DNA of 14,559 bases from Candidatus Rifleibacteriota bacterium (GTDB lineage: Bacteria; Riflebacteria; Ozemobacteria; Ozemobacterales; Ozemobacteraceae): NCBI GenBank assembly GCA_029560455.1, contig JAKQKW010000409.1:1-14559 (forward strand), given 5' to 3'. Shown here piece by piece: positions 1 through 7,195 of this stretch. The stretch's first letter is position 1. Each line of letters begins with the position of its first letter. The position numbers and the translations under genes were made by a program. The notes under the pieces are model-generated. The model saw nothing but the letters and a program-made list of their open reading frames with translations, had not been told where the DNA came from and ran no database searches.

Positions 1-43
1 CGTCGTTTCAACCATGCAAATTACTGTCTGATTGCAAAATAGC

Positions 44-72
44 TTGATACTACTCTGCGTGCATGGTAAGGT
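44..72 (+). promoter_or_regulatory. possible sigma70 promoter of the HTH gene operon
   Basis: TTGATA at 44-49 is followed after 17 bases by TAAGGT at 67-72. The -35 box is good, but the -10 box is weak and keeps only the TA...T pattern. It would give a leader of about 20 bases containing the AAAAGGG ribosome site. Only about 100 bases upstream of the operon are visible, so a stronger promoter could lie outside the window. Confidence 0.25.
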
Positions 73-85
73 AGTAGCAAATCAC

Positions 86-92
86 AAAAGGG
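86..92 (+). promoter_or_regulatory. ribosome binding site that decides the start of the HTH gene
   Basis: AAAAGGG lies 8 bases before the ATG at 101. The reading frame is open upstream to a TTG at 32, but no ribosome site precedes that codon. The HTH similarity also begins only after the ATG at 101, so that start is preferred. Confidence 0.6.
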
Positions 93-100
93 CGTTCTCA

Positions 101-721
101 ATGGTCGAAACATCAGGTCTTCTCAATTTAAAAGAAGTTTCCCAGATTCTTAAAATCAATACTGAAGTTCTGCGCCGCTGGCTGCGCAACGGCAAATTGC
201 CCGGAATAAAAGTTGGCAGTGACTGGCGCGTGAACCCTGCTGATCTGCAGCCTTTTCTTGAACCGGTGAGTCAGAAGGGCAAAGGCGTTAAAAGCGCCGA
301 GAATTCTCAGAAAATGTGCTTCAGGTTCCCAAAATGGCTTGAATTTTCAGGCCTGCCACGCATGTTGAACCAGAAATACGGCCCCGAATGCTGGCCCATT
401 CTTAAAAAAATGATCGAACTCGATTTCGAGCTCGGGAAACCTGCCGACAGAATGATTCCTCTCGACCGTGCCGAAATTGCCGAGAGGGTGGGTTACGACG
501 AAAAACTCGTTGTTGATACCATTCAGGTGCTGGTTAAGGCAGGTTTCATCTCGATGCACAAAACCGAAAAGGCGACCTGCTTTTCAATTGTCACGCCGAT
601 CAGAACGCCAAAGCTGATTCTTGATATTCCTTATGAAAATGGCGGTATTAAAGGGGCTCCGAGCCCGGCTCTGAACAATGCCTGTCTGAGAAGATTTCTT
701 GAATCCGGCGAAAGCAGCTGA
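101..721 (+). CDS. MerR/excisionase-type HTH DNA-binding protein with C-terminal winged-helix-like region
   Basis: A 206-residue cytoplasmic protein, probably a transcriptional regulator. Residues 7-55 form a helix-turn-helix of the excisionase/HTH_17 type: a sequence running LLNLKEVSQILKI, then RRWLRNGKLPGIKVG and DWRV, then the 'ADLQPFLE' ending typical of these domains. Residues 56-75 are a lysine/serine-rich linker. Residues 118-165 (PLDRAEIAERVGYDE, then VVDTIQVLVKAGFI) look like a winged helix: a helix pair and a turn followed by a strand hairpin. If so, the protein has two DNA-binding modules. The last 40 residues are unassigned. The stop lies 12 bases before the next gene, so the two are very likely co-transcribed. 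No recombinase or phage gene is adjacent, which argues against a true excisionase. The target is unknown. Confidence 0.75.
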   Translation: MVETSGLLNLKEVSQILKINTEVLRRWLRNGKLPGIKVGSDWRVNPADLQPFLEPVSQKGKGVKSAENSQKMCFRFPKWLEFSGLPRMLNQKYGPECWPILKKMIELDFELGKPADRMIPLDRAEIAERVGYDEKLVVDTIQVLVKAGFISMHKTEKATCFSIVTPIRTPKLILDIPYENGGIKGAPSPALNNACLRRFLESGESS

Positions 722-733
722 AAAGGAAGAATT

Positions 734-1411
734 ATGCAAACTGAATATGGCGAAAACAAAAATATCAGCTCAACAGGCTTTCCGGGGGTGTTCGAAGTTG
801 TCGCAATCGCTGGTTTTCTGATGGTTGTTGCTTCGACTTTTCTGAACTTCACCCCGGTCATTGCTCAGAACTGGCGTGCTGCCGGTATCGGGCTGCCGGT
901 AATGCTTGCTTGTATTGCCGGCACTGTTTTTATGCTCTTCAGGAACTATTTTGCCGGTTTTTTTATTGCCGTTTTTTCTGGCTTTTTCCTGACTCACGAG
1001 ATCATTATCATCTATGATAACAAGGCAGTCGAACTCGGGCGCGAACTCGGCACCGATGGCTGGTTCAGACTGGTTTTCGATGTTTACCGCGATGCTTTTT
1101 CTTTCAATACCGGTGCGTTCTGGGCGCTTGTCGGGGTTTTGCTTGCAGCGATCGGCATTTGTGCTGGCTGGGTCTTGAATATCATCAGAATGAACAACGA
1201 AGCAGTTCAGCTGTCGCAGCTGGCTGCTGATACAGATAAATCAGCCGGTGATGCTATTCTGGCTGCGACAGACAGTGAAGAAAACGCCTCCGCTTCTTCG
1301 GGCGCTGAATCTGAGGATGACAAAGTCGAGTGGTCAGATGAAGACTCCGATGCGGTCGATGACGCCTCTGAAGAAGACGATATCGACAGCGATCAAGACG
1401 CCAGAGCATGA
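734..1411 (+). CDS. four-helix membrane protein with long acidic C-terminal tail, function unknown
   Basis: A 225-residue integral membrane protein that I do not recognise. Hydrophobic segments lie near residues 18-40, 50-69, 73-95 and 127-150. A loop of about 30 residues between helices 3 and 4 contains conserved-looking charged and aromatic residues (ELGTDGWFRLVFDVYRD). From about residue 166 the protein becomes a low-complexity tail rich in Asp, Glu and Ser, with runs such as SDEDSD and SEEDD. With an even number of helices and a charged N-terminus, the tail would be on the same side as the N-terminus, most likely cytoplasmic. AGGAAG just before the ATG is a good ribosome site. The stop overlaps the start of the next gene (ATGA at 1408-1411), so translation is probably coupled. 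Confidence 0.75.
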   Translation: MQTEYGENKNISSTGFPGVFEVVAIAGFLMVVASTFLNFTPVIAQNWRAAGIGLPVMLACIAGTVFMLFRNYFAGFFIAVFSGFFLTHEIIIIYDNKAVELGRELGTDGWFRLVFDVYRDAFSFNTGAFWALVGVLLAAIGICAGWVLNIIRMNNEAVQLSQLAADTDKSAGDAILAATDSEENASASSGAESEDDKVEWSDEDSDAVDDASEEDDIDSDQDARA

Positions 1412-2643
1412 AAGCGTTCAAGACCGGTATTATTACCGTTCGCTCGTTTTTGCACGACCAGGAACGTGGCAGTGCTGCCGCTGGCCGGTTTATCAGCGCC
1501 TGGCAACAACTTTTTACCTGCCATGAACTCACTGATGTTCAGGCAGAAGAATTCGATTTTCTCATCGTTCTTGTGCTTACCGGAGGAACCGAAAGTCAGT
1601 TTTTAAAGATTCTGCCGCAGATCAGGGCCTGTGGCAAGCCGTTTATGCTTGCTGCTACCGAGTCTGATAATTCACTGCCCGCATCGATCGAGATCCTCAC
1701 CTGGCTGAATGCTCATTTTCCAGGCTCAGGCGCGAGAATTATCCACGGCAGCCCGGAAGACACCGCCAGACAGCTTAAAGAAGAGATATTTCTGCGCCAG
1801 ATTTCTTTTGAACTGAAGAACAAAGTTGCCGGCATCATCGGTGAGCCATCTGATTGGCTGATTGCAAGCATGCCACAGCTCGAAACCATCGAACGTCGGC
1901 TCGGCCTGAAGTTCGTTTCCATCTCGATGCAGCAGTTTCAGAAATACGTCGAAAAGGCCGAATCATCAGCACTTTCAGACTTTGCCACCGCCTTTTACCG
2001 CAACAGCGAAAAGGGGCGAACCGCTGAACTTTCACGCGCTTCGCGCATTTATGGCGGGCTGATGCGCGTGATAAAAGCAAACAGGCTTGATGCTCTCACC
2101 CTGAGATGTTTTGATATTCTTGCCAGTGACCAGACTACCGGCTGTCTGGCTCTTGCCAAGCTGAACGATGACGGAATCCCGGCCGCCTGTGAAGGCGATG
2201 TGCCCGCGATGCTGACGATGATGGTAGCGCGCGTTGTTTCCGGCAAAGCCAGTTTTATGGCCAATCCGTCTCAGATTCAGCCAGATATGGTAACTTTTGC
2301 CCATTGCACCTGCCCGCCGACGATTTTGAGCAGTTTTTCACTCGATACCCACTTTGAATCAGGCAAGGGGCTTGCGGTTGCCGGTATTTTTGCTGAAGGC
2401 GAATACACCATCTGCAAAATCGACTTCACCGGAGGGCAGTATGCGCTTGCAACCGGTCGAAGTCAGCCGATAAGTCTGTCTCCCAGTCTCTGCCGCACCC
2501 AGATCAGACTTAAGATCGACAGAGCCACCGATTACTTTTTCGCCTCACCACTCGGCAATCATCACATCATTGTGCCCGGCAACCATTTTCAGGTTCTCAG
2601 ACGCTGGTGTGAAATGATGCAGCTGAAACCTGTCTGGCAGTGA
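1408..2643 (+). CDS. L-fucose/L-arabinose isomerase-fold protein (COG2407-like), substrate unknown
   Basis: A 411-residue cytoplasmic protein resembling the short relatives of L-fucose and L-arabinose isomerases. The N-terminal half looks like alternating strands and helices (FDFLIVLVLTGG at 49-60; AGIIGEPSDWLI at 141-152). The diagnostic part is residues 261-300: the CEGDVPAMLTMM motif, then SGKASFMANP, then AHCTCPP. These resemble the metal/active-site core of the family, with E262 as the likely retained acidic ligand. The C-terminal GNHHIIVPGNH (383-392) matches the family's closing histidine motif. In family members I recall, the stretch after 'FM' carries an Asp where this protein has Asn286, so activity or substrate may differ. 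No sugar kinase, aldolase or transporter is adjacent; the partners are a DNA-binding protein and a membrane protein, which is unusual for a catabolic isomerase. It starts inside the previous gene's stop codon. Confidence 0.7.
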   Translation: MKAFKTGIITVRSFLHDQERGSAAAGRFISAWQQLFTCHELTDVQAEEFDFLIVLVLTGGTESQFLKILPQIRACGKPFMLAATESDNSLPASIEILTWLNAHFPGSGARIIHGSPEDTARQLKEEIFLRQISFELKNKVAGIIGEPSDWLIASMPQLETIERRLGLKFVSISMQQFQKYVEKAESSALSDFATAFYRNSEKGRTAELSRASRIYGGLMRVIKANRLDALTLRCFDILASDQTTGCLALAKLNDDGIPAACEGDVPAMLTMMVARVVSGKASFMANPSQIQPDMVTFAHCTCPPTILSSFSLDTHFESGKGLAVAGIFAEGEYTICKIDFTGGQYALATGRSQPISLSPSLCRTQIRLKIDRATDYFFASPLGNHHIIVPGNHFQVLRRWCEMMQLKPVWQ

Positions 2644-2735
2644 TTTTGCCGGTGTCGTGACCTCGATAAGCAGCAAACAGCTGTATTTTCCTCCGATATC
2701 GACCATATAAGCAGCTTTTTCAGTATCTTCTCTGC

Positions 2736-2772
2736 AAAAAACACACCCCGTAAGGCGGCCTTCCGGGGTGTG
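2736..2772 (-). terminator. rho-independent terminator of the HAD 5'-nucleotidase gene
   Basis: CACACCCCG (2742-2750) pairs perfectly with CGGGGTGTG (2764-2772), and AAGG/CCTT extends the stem inside. On the - strand the stem is followed by six T (A run at 2736-2741). It lies about 30 bases past the stop of the - strand gene at 2802. There is no T run on the + strand, so it does not clearly end the + strand operon that stops at 2643. Confidence 0.85.
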
Positions 2773-2801
2773 ATCTGATGCGGTGAACTCTTTATAACAC
2801 C

Positions 2802-4199
2802 TTACTGCGGGTCGTGAGCGAGGTAGCGGCGCTGCGAGCGGTAGTATTTGAAGGGTGAATAGTAATAAAGGTTCGCAATACCCGACATGTAAATGCAGGC
2901 ATACCTTTCGACCAGCGTGGCAAAACGTGAAATTTCGTTTCCGGCGCGCATTACTTCGCCCCAGTAGGTATTGAAACCTTTTTGACTGGCGAAAATCAGG
3001 TCTCTGATTTCGTCATCGAGTTTGATCAGGCGTTCTTTAACTTCTTCGTATTTCTTTTTGCCTGCTTCTGAACGATCCTGCTGCTTCAGAAAAATTTTCT
3101 CTCTGAATTCAAGAGAAATATCTTCAAGCTCTTCTTTTTCAGCCATTTTTTCGGCAATTTTCTGATGAATGGCTCTGGTTTCTTCAAGAACCGGAACTTC
3201 TTCCGCCAGTTCCTGTACAACCAGGCCGGTGCGCCAGCCAATGGTTTCTTTGAGGGTTACCACGTCACCGAGAATGTGGTCGCCCAGGTAAAGGATCTCA
3301 GAGGGGTTGAGATTGAGATGCTTTTCGAGAATGCTGGCGTTGCCGCCCTGGTAAATGCCGTTCCATTCGATCGAACCATAGAAATTCGAAAGCAGACCGG
3401 TTTTGGGGTCGACCTTGAGATAACGGTTTCTTGCGGTGAAATAGTCTGGTTTGTTCGCCGAAACAATTACCAGATCGAAAAGTTTCTGCCAGGGCTTGTC
3501 GAGATACGGCCCAAAGCAATATTCCATGACTTTGCGGCTGTATTCATAATCAGAGTTGGTAATCAGCGCCAGTTTTTTGCCAAAACGCTTGAATTTAAGC
3601 AGTGCGTCAACGATACGCTTATCCTGAATCAGGTATTTGGACGGGTTGCTGACCACGTCGCCCTTCAGCTCTTCTTCCTGGTGGGCGTCGTTGAGGCATT
3701 TTCTCACTTCGGTGAACAGTTTGCGGTAGTTTACCTTGCTGTTGCGTTCGTCGTAATAATCGACAAGCTGGGCATACATCCAGCCTTCTGCCTGAGAAAA
3801 CAGCGTATGTACAATGTAGTAGCGGGAATCGGTCAAGTCGATACTGTATGGGCCGAATTTTTCTTTCTGATCTTCGAATGAATAAAATTTTGAACCGTGC
3901 GAAGCGATTCTGACAAAGCCGTAACGGTTAACTTTGAGAAAGTCGCCGCTTTCGGTATCTATAACCAGACCACGAATAATGAAATCCTTGTTGAATTCAA
4001 AGTTTCTTATTTCCTCGGGGTAGTTGTATTCTTTAATGAGCTTTTCCTTGAGGATCTCATAGGCTTTGGCTTCAAAGGCTGGAACATTGTAGGTAACGAT
4101 CGTGTAGTCCATATCGAAGCCGATCAGCTTGATTGTATTCATGTTGAGAGTGCGATTGACAAAAATTTTGTTCTGACAGGGAATTTCTTTTTCGTTCAT
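2802..4199 (-). CDS. HAD superfamily 5'-nucleotidase (HAD-IG / cytosolic purine 5'-nucleotidase family)
   Basis: A 465-residue cytoplasmic enzyme expected to dephosphorylate purine nucleoside monophosphates such as IMP and GMP. All HAD motifs are visible. Motif I is GFDMDYT (27-33), with nucleophile D29 and acid/base D31. Motif II is ITNSD (213-217). The motif III lysine is probably K250 in SANKPDYF. Motif IV is YLGDHILGD (304-312), with metal-binding aspartates. The WNGIYQGGN stretch (279-287) and the length match the HAD-IG 5'-nucleotidase family, as does the long helical, probably coiled-coil stretch at about 335-400. The substrate specificity is inferred from family members. The start is supported by AAGGTG 8 bases upstream; an internal ATG at codon 20 is possible, and motif I would survive either choice. 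The gene is transcribed alone, with its own promoter and terminator. Confidence 0.9.
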   Translation of the reverse strand: MNEKEIPCQNKIFVNRTLNMNTIKLIGFDMDYTIVTYNVPAFEAKAYEILKEKLIKEYNYPEEIRNFEFNKDFIIRGLVIDTESGDFLKVNRYGFVRIASHGSKFYSFEDQKEKFGPYSIDLTDSRYYIVHTLFSQAEGWMYAQLVDYYDERNSKVNYRKLFTEVRKCLNDAHQEEELKGDVVSNPSKYLIQDKRIVDALLKFKRFGKKLALITNSDYEYSRKVMEYCFGPYLDKPWQKLFDLVIVSANKPDYFTARNRYLKVDPKTGLLSNFYGSIEWNGIYQGGNASILEKHLNLNPSEILYLGDHILGDVVTLKETIGWRTGLVVQELAEEVPVLEETRAIHQKIAEKMAEKEELEDISLEFREKIFLKQQDRSEAGKKKYEEVKERLIKLDDEIRDLIFASQKGFNTYWGEVMRAGNEISRFATLVERYACIYMSGIANLYYYSPFKYYRSQRRYLAHDPQ

Positions 4200-4230
4200 T
4201 TTCTTTTCACCTTATTAGTTTTGCGGCAAA

Positions 4231-4259
4231 ATCATACCACAAAAACCGGCTATAGTTAA
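4231..4259 (-). promoter_or_regulatory. promoter of the HAD 5'-nucleotidase gene
   Basis: On the - strand, TTAACT (4259-4254) and TATGAT (4236-4231) are separated by 17 bases. TGG directly before TATGAT makes an extended -10 element. The predicted RNA start is near 4224, giving a leader of about 25 bases that carries the AAGGTG ribosome site. Confidence 0.55.
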
Positions 4260-4271
4260 GAAGGTACGGCA

Positions 4272-4298
4272 TTGCAAAAAATTCCGGCCTGTGATAAT
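4272..4298 (+). promoter_or_regulatory. possible extended -10 promoter in the 4200-4608 gap
   Basis: TGTGATAAT (4290-4298) is a TGn-extended -10 box. TTGCAA (4272-4277) lies 15 bases upstream as a partial -35. Transcription would begin at about 4305, immediately before the ATG at 4307, so the RNA would have essentially no leader. It faces away from the - strand promoter at 4231-4259. Confidence 0.35.
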
Positions 4299-4306
4299 TT
4301 TTCAGT

Positions 4307-4534
4307 ATGAAAAAAATCAGCTTTGCTTCTCTGCCAAAAAATATTGTAACTTCTACGCCCAGTCGGCATACTGCCGGTCCTGAGGGCCTTGTCAAACTGC
4401 ACAAGCAGTGGTCTGAAAATTTCCGGGCCAAGACCAGGGCGCGTCGCATAACTTTTTCGACTGGTGCGCGAACCAGCAAAATCGATGGCCTGAAGGATTT
4501 TCGTATTAAATTCGTTCTGTCGAAAAACTTTTAA
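4307..4534 (+). CDS. possible small basic protein, or non-coding RNA, in an otherwise empty gap
   Basis: Bases 4200-4608 contain no recognisable gene. The best candidate is this 75-residue + strand frame, a basic protein rich in Lys, Arg, Ser and Thr (starts MKKISFASLPKN, ends KFVLSKNF), with no match I recognise and no membrane segment. It has no ribosome site, but an extended -10 box sits so close that the message would be leaderless. A strong terminator with a + strand T run begins 28 bases after the stop, which gives a complete promoter-frame-terminator unit. The same signals would equally fit a small RNA of about 290 bases. Overlapping - strand frames of 90 and 101 codons lack such signals. 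Confidence 0.35.
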   Translation: MKKISFASLPKNIVTSTPSRHTAGPEGLVKLHKQWSENFRAKTRARRITFSTGARTSKIDGLKDFRIKFVLSKNF

Positions 4535-4561
4535 ATTTTTCAAGCGGTTCTGAACAGCCAT

Positions 4562-4594
4562 AAAAAAAGCCCCTGCAGCGCAGGGGCTTTTTAT
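4562..4594. terminator. bidirectional rho-independent terminator
   Basis: GCCCCTGC (4569-4576) and GCAGGGGC (4580-4587) form a perfect 8-bp GC-rich stem around a 3-base loop. Seven A on the left and five T on the right give T runs on both strands. It lies 14 bases past the stop of the - strand amidohydrolase operon, and about the same distance from the + strand small frame ending at 4534. It is therefore placed to end transcription from both sides. Confidence 0.9.
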
Positions 4595-4608
4595 TACGGT
4601 TTTAATCG

Positions 4609-5772
4609 TTATGAGCCCATTTCGACCTTTACATCGTTCGAGAAGATGAACAGATCGCCATCGACGACCAGAGCTTCGAGTTTTGATCTGATGTCGAGCG
4701 GGTGCCCGGAGAAGAGTGCCAGATCGCCATCATAGCCCTTTTTGATTTTGCCGATACGTTCGTCGACGCCAAGAATTTTTGCCGGTATTTCAGTGATAGC
4801 GGCCAGGGCCCGGCGTTCGTCGAGACCGTATTGCATGGCCATGGCAGCGGCAACGCGCAGAGTTTCAATCGGCAGGCCGGGATAATCGCAGGTCAGAGCC
4901 ACGTCAACACCGGCATCCATGAGGATAATGGCGCTTTCGAAGGTCTTTTCGTTGAGTTCTTCTCTGAAGCGCGGCAGCAGGGTTGGCCCGAGAACGACCG
5001 GAATTTTTTTCTCAGCCAGAACTGAAGTCAGAAGATGCGCTTCGGTGCCATGTTCGATTACCAGCTTGAGTTTGAACTCTTCAGCGATTCTGATGGCGGC
5101 CATGATGTCTTCAGCACGATGGGCGCAGGCACGCATCGGTACTTCGCCTCTGATAAGAGGAATCAGCGCTTCCATGTCGATTTCGCGGTCTTTGACGACT
5201 TTTTTACTCTGCTTGGCTGCGTAATAATCCTGAGCTTTCATCAGAGTTTCGCGGATAACAGCCGTCATACCCATGCGTGTCGAATGCGGTTTTTCGGTCA
5301 TTCTGGCATTGGCTTTTGGCAGCTCACCGAATGACATCAGCACTCCGGCCTGTTCAACAATCAGACCCACATCGGCCGAGTTGCCATTGGTCTTGAGAAT
5401 CGAGCAGATGCCGGCGATCGGCAGTTCGGAAGCGGGGCAGACCATGCAGGTGGTGATACCGGCACGGCGGGCGTCTTCCATGGCGCGGTCGCGCATCTTG
5501 ATGCCGTCGAGAGGGCGAAGATGCGGCGTGATTTCGGCCCATGATTCGGCGATATCGTTCATTGGCGAGCAGCTTTCGAACAGGCCGAGATGGCTGTGAG
5601 CGTCAATCAGACCTGGAACCAGGTATTTCTGGTTACATTCAATCGATTTTTCAACGTTCTTATGTATGCTTGAGCCGACCATGTTGATTTTTCCCTTTTC
5701 GACGAGCACTTTCTGCCCGGGGAAAAACTTGCCGCTCATGATAATGCGAACGTTATTGAAGATTATTGACAT
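4609..5772 (-). CDS. metal-dependent amidohydrolase, paralogue B (imidazolonepropionase-related family)
   Basis: A 387-residue cytoplasmic hydrolase of the amidohydrolase superfamily, in the branch loosely called imidazolonepropionase-related. A small N-terminal beta domain (1-50) leads into the metal motif HSH (H59, H61) after LVPGLIDA. Other likely metal or catalytic residues are H218 (CAHRAED), H241 and H246 (EHGTEAH) and D296 (TCDYPG). The family signature THSTRMG-type motif appears as PHSTRMGMTAVIRE (162-175). The C-terminal stretch KKGYDGDLALFSGHPLD is typical of the closing beta domain. It is the second gene of an operon, 38 bases after its paralogue at 5811-6989, with AAGAGG before the ATG. 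The substrate is unknown; cyclic amides or dipeptide-like compounds are possible. The Asp motif reads DYP rather than the DHP of its neighbour, suggesting a different substrate pocket. Confidence 0.85.
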   Translation of the reverse strand: MSIIFNNVRIIMSGKFFPGQKVLVEKGKINMVGSSIHKNVEKSIECNQKYLVPGLIDAHSHLGLFESCSPMNDIAESWAEITPHLRPLDGIKMRDRAMEDARRAGITTCMVCPASELPIAGICSILKTNGNSADVGLIVEQAGVLMSFGELPKANARMTEKPHSTRMGMTAVIRETLMKAQDYYAAKQSKKVVKDREIDMEALIPLIRGEVPMRACAHRAEDIMAAIRIAEEFKLKLVIEHGTEAHLLTSVLAEKKIPVVLGPTLLPRFREELNEKTFESAIILMDAGVDVALTCDYPGLPIETLRVAAAMAMQYGLDERRALAAITEIPAKILGVDERIGKIKKGYDGDLALFSGHPLDIRSKLEALVVDGDLFIFSNDVKVEMGS

Positions 5773-5810
5773 TTAGAGCCTCTTTCTTTAGAGGGTACGG
5801 CGTTGAATGC

Positions 5811-6989
5811 TCAGATAACTTTATTGCCGTCGACAAATACGGCTTCGGTTTTCGATCTGGTATCCAGCGGGTGACCATCCCAGACTACGACGTCTGCATC
5901 GTAGCCGACTTCAAGTTTGCCCAGGCGTTTGTCGAGACCCAGAATGATTGCCGGGTTTTCGGTGATGGCCTTGATGGCACGCTCTTCGTCAAGACCATGG
6001 CGAACGCACATGGCAGCGGCGACGCTGAGGCTTTCGATCGGCATGACCGGGTGATCGGTGGTGAGGGCGACGACGCAGCCTTCATCCATGAGAATGCCGA
6101 CAGTATCAAACGTTTTGTTTTTCAGTTCAGCTTTGGAGCGGCTTGAAAGGGTCGGGCCGACAACGGCGCGGGCTTTCCATTTGCCGAGTTCCTTGGCGAT
6201 CAGGTGCCCTTCAGTGCAGTGATCGAATACCAGGTCAAGATTGAATTCCTGGGCAATGCGGTAGGCAGTGATGATGTCATCAGCCTGGTGGGCATGAGCG
6301 CGGGCCTGAATTTTGCCTTCGATAAGCGGAATAAGAGCTTCGAGGCGAATTTCGCGTTCTTTAAATTCTTTGGTTTTTTTGCGCTTGAGGTAATCCTGGG
6401 CTTTCATCAGCCATTCTCGGATAACGGCAGCGGTACCCATGCGGGTGCTGGGGAATTTTTTCTGTTCGCCGTAAGTGCGCTTCGGGTTTTCGCCAAATGC
6501 GAATTTCATGCCGGAGCTTTCTTTTATAACTGCGTCTTCAGCAATGTTACCGACCATTTTAACGATACAGCACTGACCACCGACTGGGTTGGCAGAGCCT
6601 GGAGTAATCATCGCGGTGGTTACGCCGCCGGTCAAAGCGTCTTTAAAAGCGCGGTCACGCATTTTGAGCGCGTCAAAAGCTCTTACATGCGGGGTTGCCA
6701 GACCGTATGACTCGTTAAAATCTGCGTCATACCAGCCGACGCCTTCTTCTTCAAGACTGATATGGGTGTGAGCATCGATGAAACCTGGAAGAATGTATTT
6801 GTCGGTACAGTCGATGGTCTTACCGGCTACTTCCGGTTTTTTCTTGGTGGCCGGAACAGCTTTGCCCTTTTTTGCCTTGGCAGAGGCAAGAACTATCTCT
6901 GTAATCTTACCTTTTTCGATAACCAGCTTGTCAAGTTCCTGAAATTTTCCCTGGTAAAAAATATTACCTTTTTCTAGAACGGTTTTCAT
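5811..6989 (-). CDS. metal-dependent amidohydrolase, paralogue A (imidazolonepropionase-related family)
   Basis: A 392-residue cytoplasmic amidohydrolase and first gene of the pair. ILPGFIDAHTH (66-76) gives the HxH metal site (H74, H76). HAHQADD (232-238) supplies H234, FDHCTEGH (255-262) supplies H257 and H262, and TTDHP (310-314) supplies the catalytic Asp D312. The conserved PSTRMGTAAVIREWLMKAQDY stretch (180-200) and the C-terminal GYDADVVVWDGHPLD match paralogue B almost position by position, so the two arose by tandem duplication. Residues 38-57 are an unusual Lys/Ala/Pro-rich insertion (KAKKGKAVPATKKKPE) within the N-terminal beta domain, absent from paralogue B. AAGGGGAG lies just before the ATG. 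The promoter is near 7092-7121, and a shared terminator lies after paralogue B. The substrate cannot be told from sequence. Confidence 0.87.
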   Translation of the reverse strand: MKTVLEKGNIFYQGKFQELDKLVIEKGKITEIVLASAKAKKGKAVPATKKKPEVAGKTIDCTDKYILPGFIDAHTHISLEEEGVGWYDADFNESYGLATPHVRAFDALKMRDRAFKDALTGGVTTAMITPGSANPVGGQCCIVKMVGNIAEDAVIKESSGMKFAFGENPKRTYGEQKKFPSTRMGTAAVIREWLMKAQDYLKRKKTKEFKEREIRLEALIPLIEGKIQARAHAHQADDIITAYRIAQEFNLDLVFDHCTEGHLIAKELGKWKARAVVGPTLSSRSKAELKNKTFDTVGILMDEGCVVALTTDHPVMPIESLSVAAAMCVRHGLDEERAIKAITENPAIILGLDKRLGKLEVGYDADVVVWDGHPLDTRSKTEAVFVDGNKVI

Positions 6990-7091
6990 GATGCTCCCCT
7001 TTCCTGGGTTACAAATTGGCTTTTAATCGATGCCTTAAATGCACGAGGAGAACGTTTCGTCAGCTCTCTCCACTCCTCTTTAAATCGCCCG

Positions 7092-7121
7092 ATTATACTA
7101 CTTTCCCTGACCAGTTTTCAA
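7092..7121 (-). promoter_or_regulatory. promoter of the amidohydrolase operon
   Basis: On the - strand, TTGAAA (7121-7116) is followed after 18 bases by TATAAT (7097-7092). The predicted start is near 7085, leaving a leader of about 95 bases before the ATG at 6989. The leader contains GAGGAG and CTCCTC (7078-7073 and 7050-7045), which could pair across 22 bases. I recognise no riboswitch. Confidence 0.65.
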
Positions 7122-7195
7122 GTTTTTTATTTCGTTGTTGTTACAGATGGCGGGGTTTACCAATAAAAAAGCCGTTTTTCGGGCATCTCAGACTC

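Noticed and set aside
32..100. Upstream TTG start for the HTH gene
   Set aside because: No ribosome site, and the extra residues are unlike the family; the ATG at 101 has AAAAGGG at good spacing.
2644..2735. Terminator for the + strand operon ending at 2643
   Set aside because: AGCTG/CAGCT followed by TTTT exists, but the loop is about 30 bases and the stem only 5 bp, too weak to call.
3165..3881. 238-codon open frame on the + strand opposite the HAD 5'-nucleotidase
   Set aside because: The opposite strand encodes all HAD motifs of a full-length enzyme; this frame has no ribosome site or family resemblance and is a shadow of codon bias.
4207..4561. Two - strand frames (90 and 101 codons) in the gap before the HAD gene
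   Set aside because: One starts right at the amidohydrolase terminator and the other runs into the HAD gene promoter; neither has a ribosome site or recognisable product.
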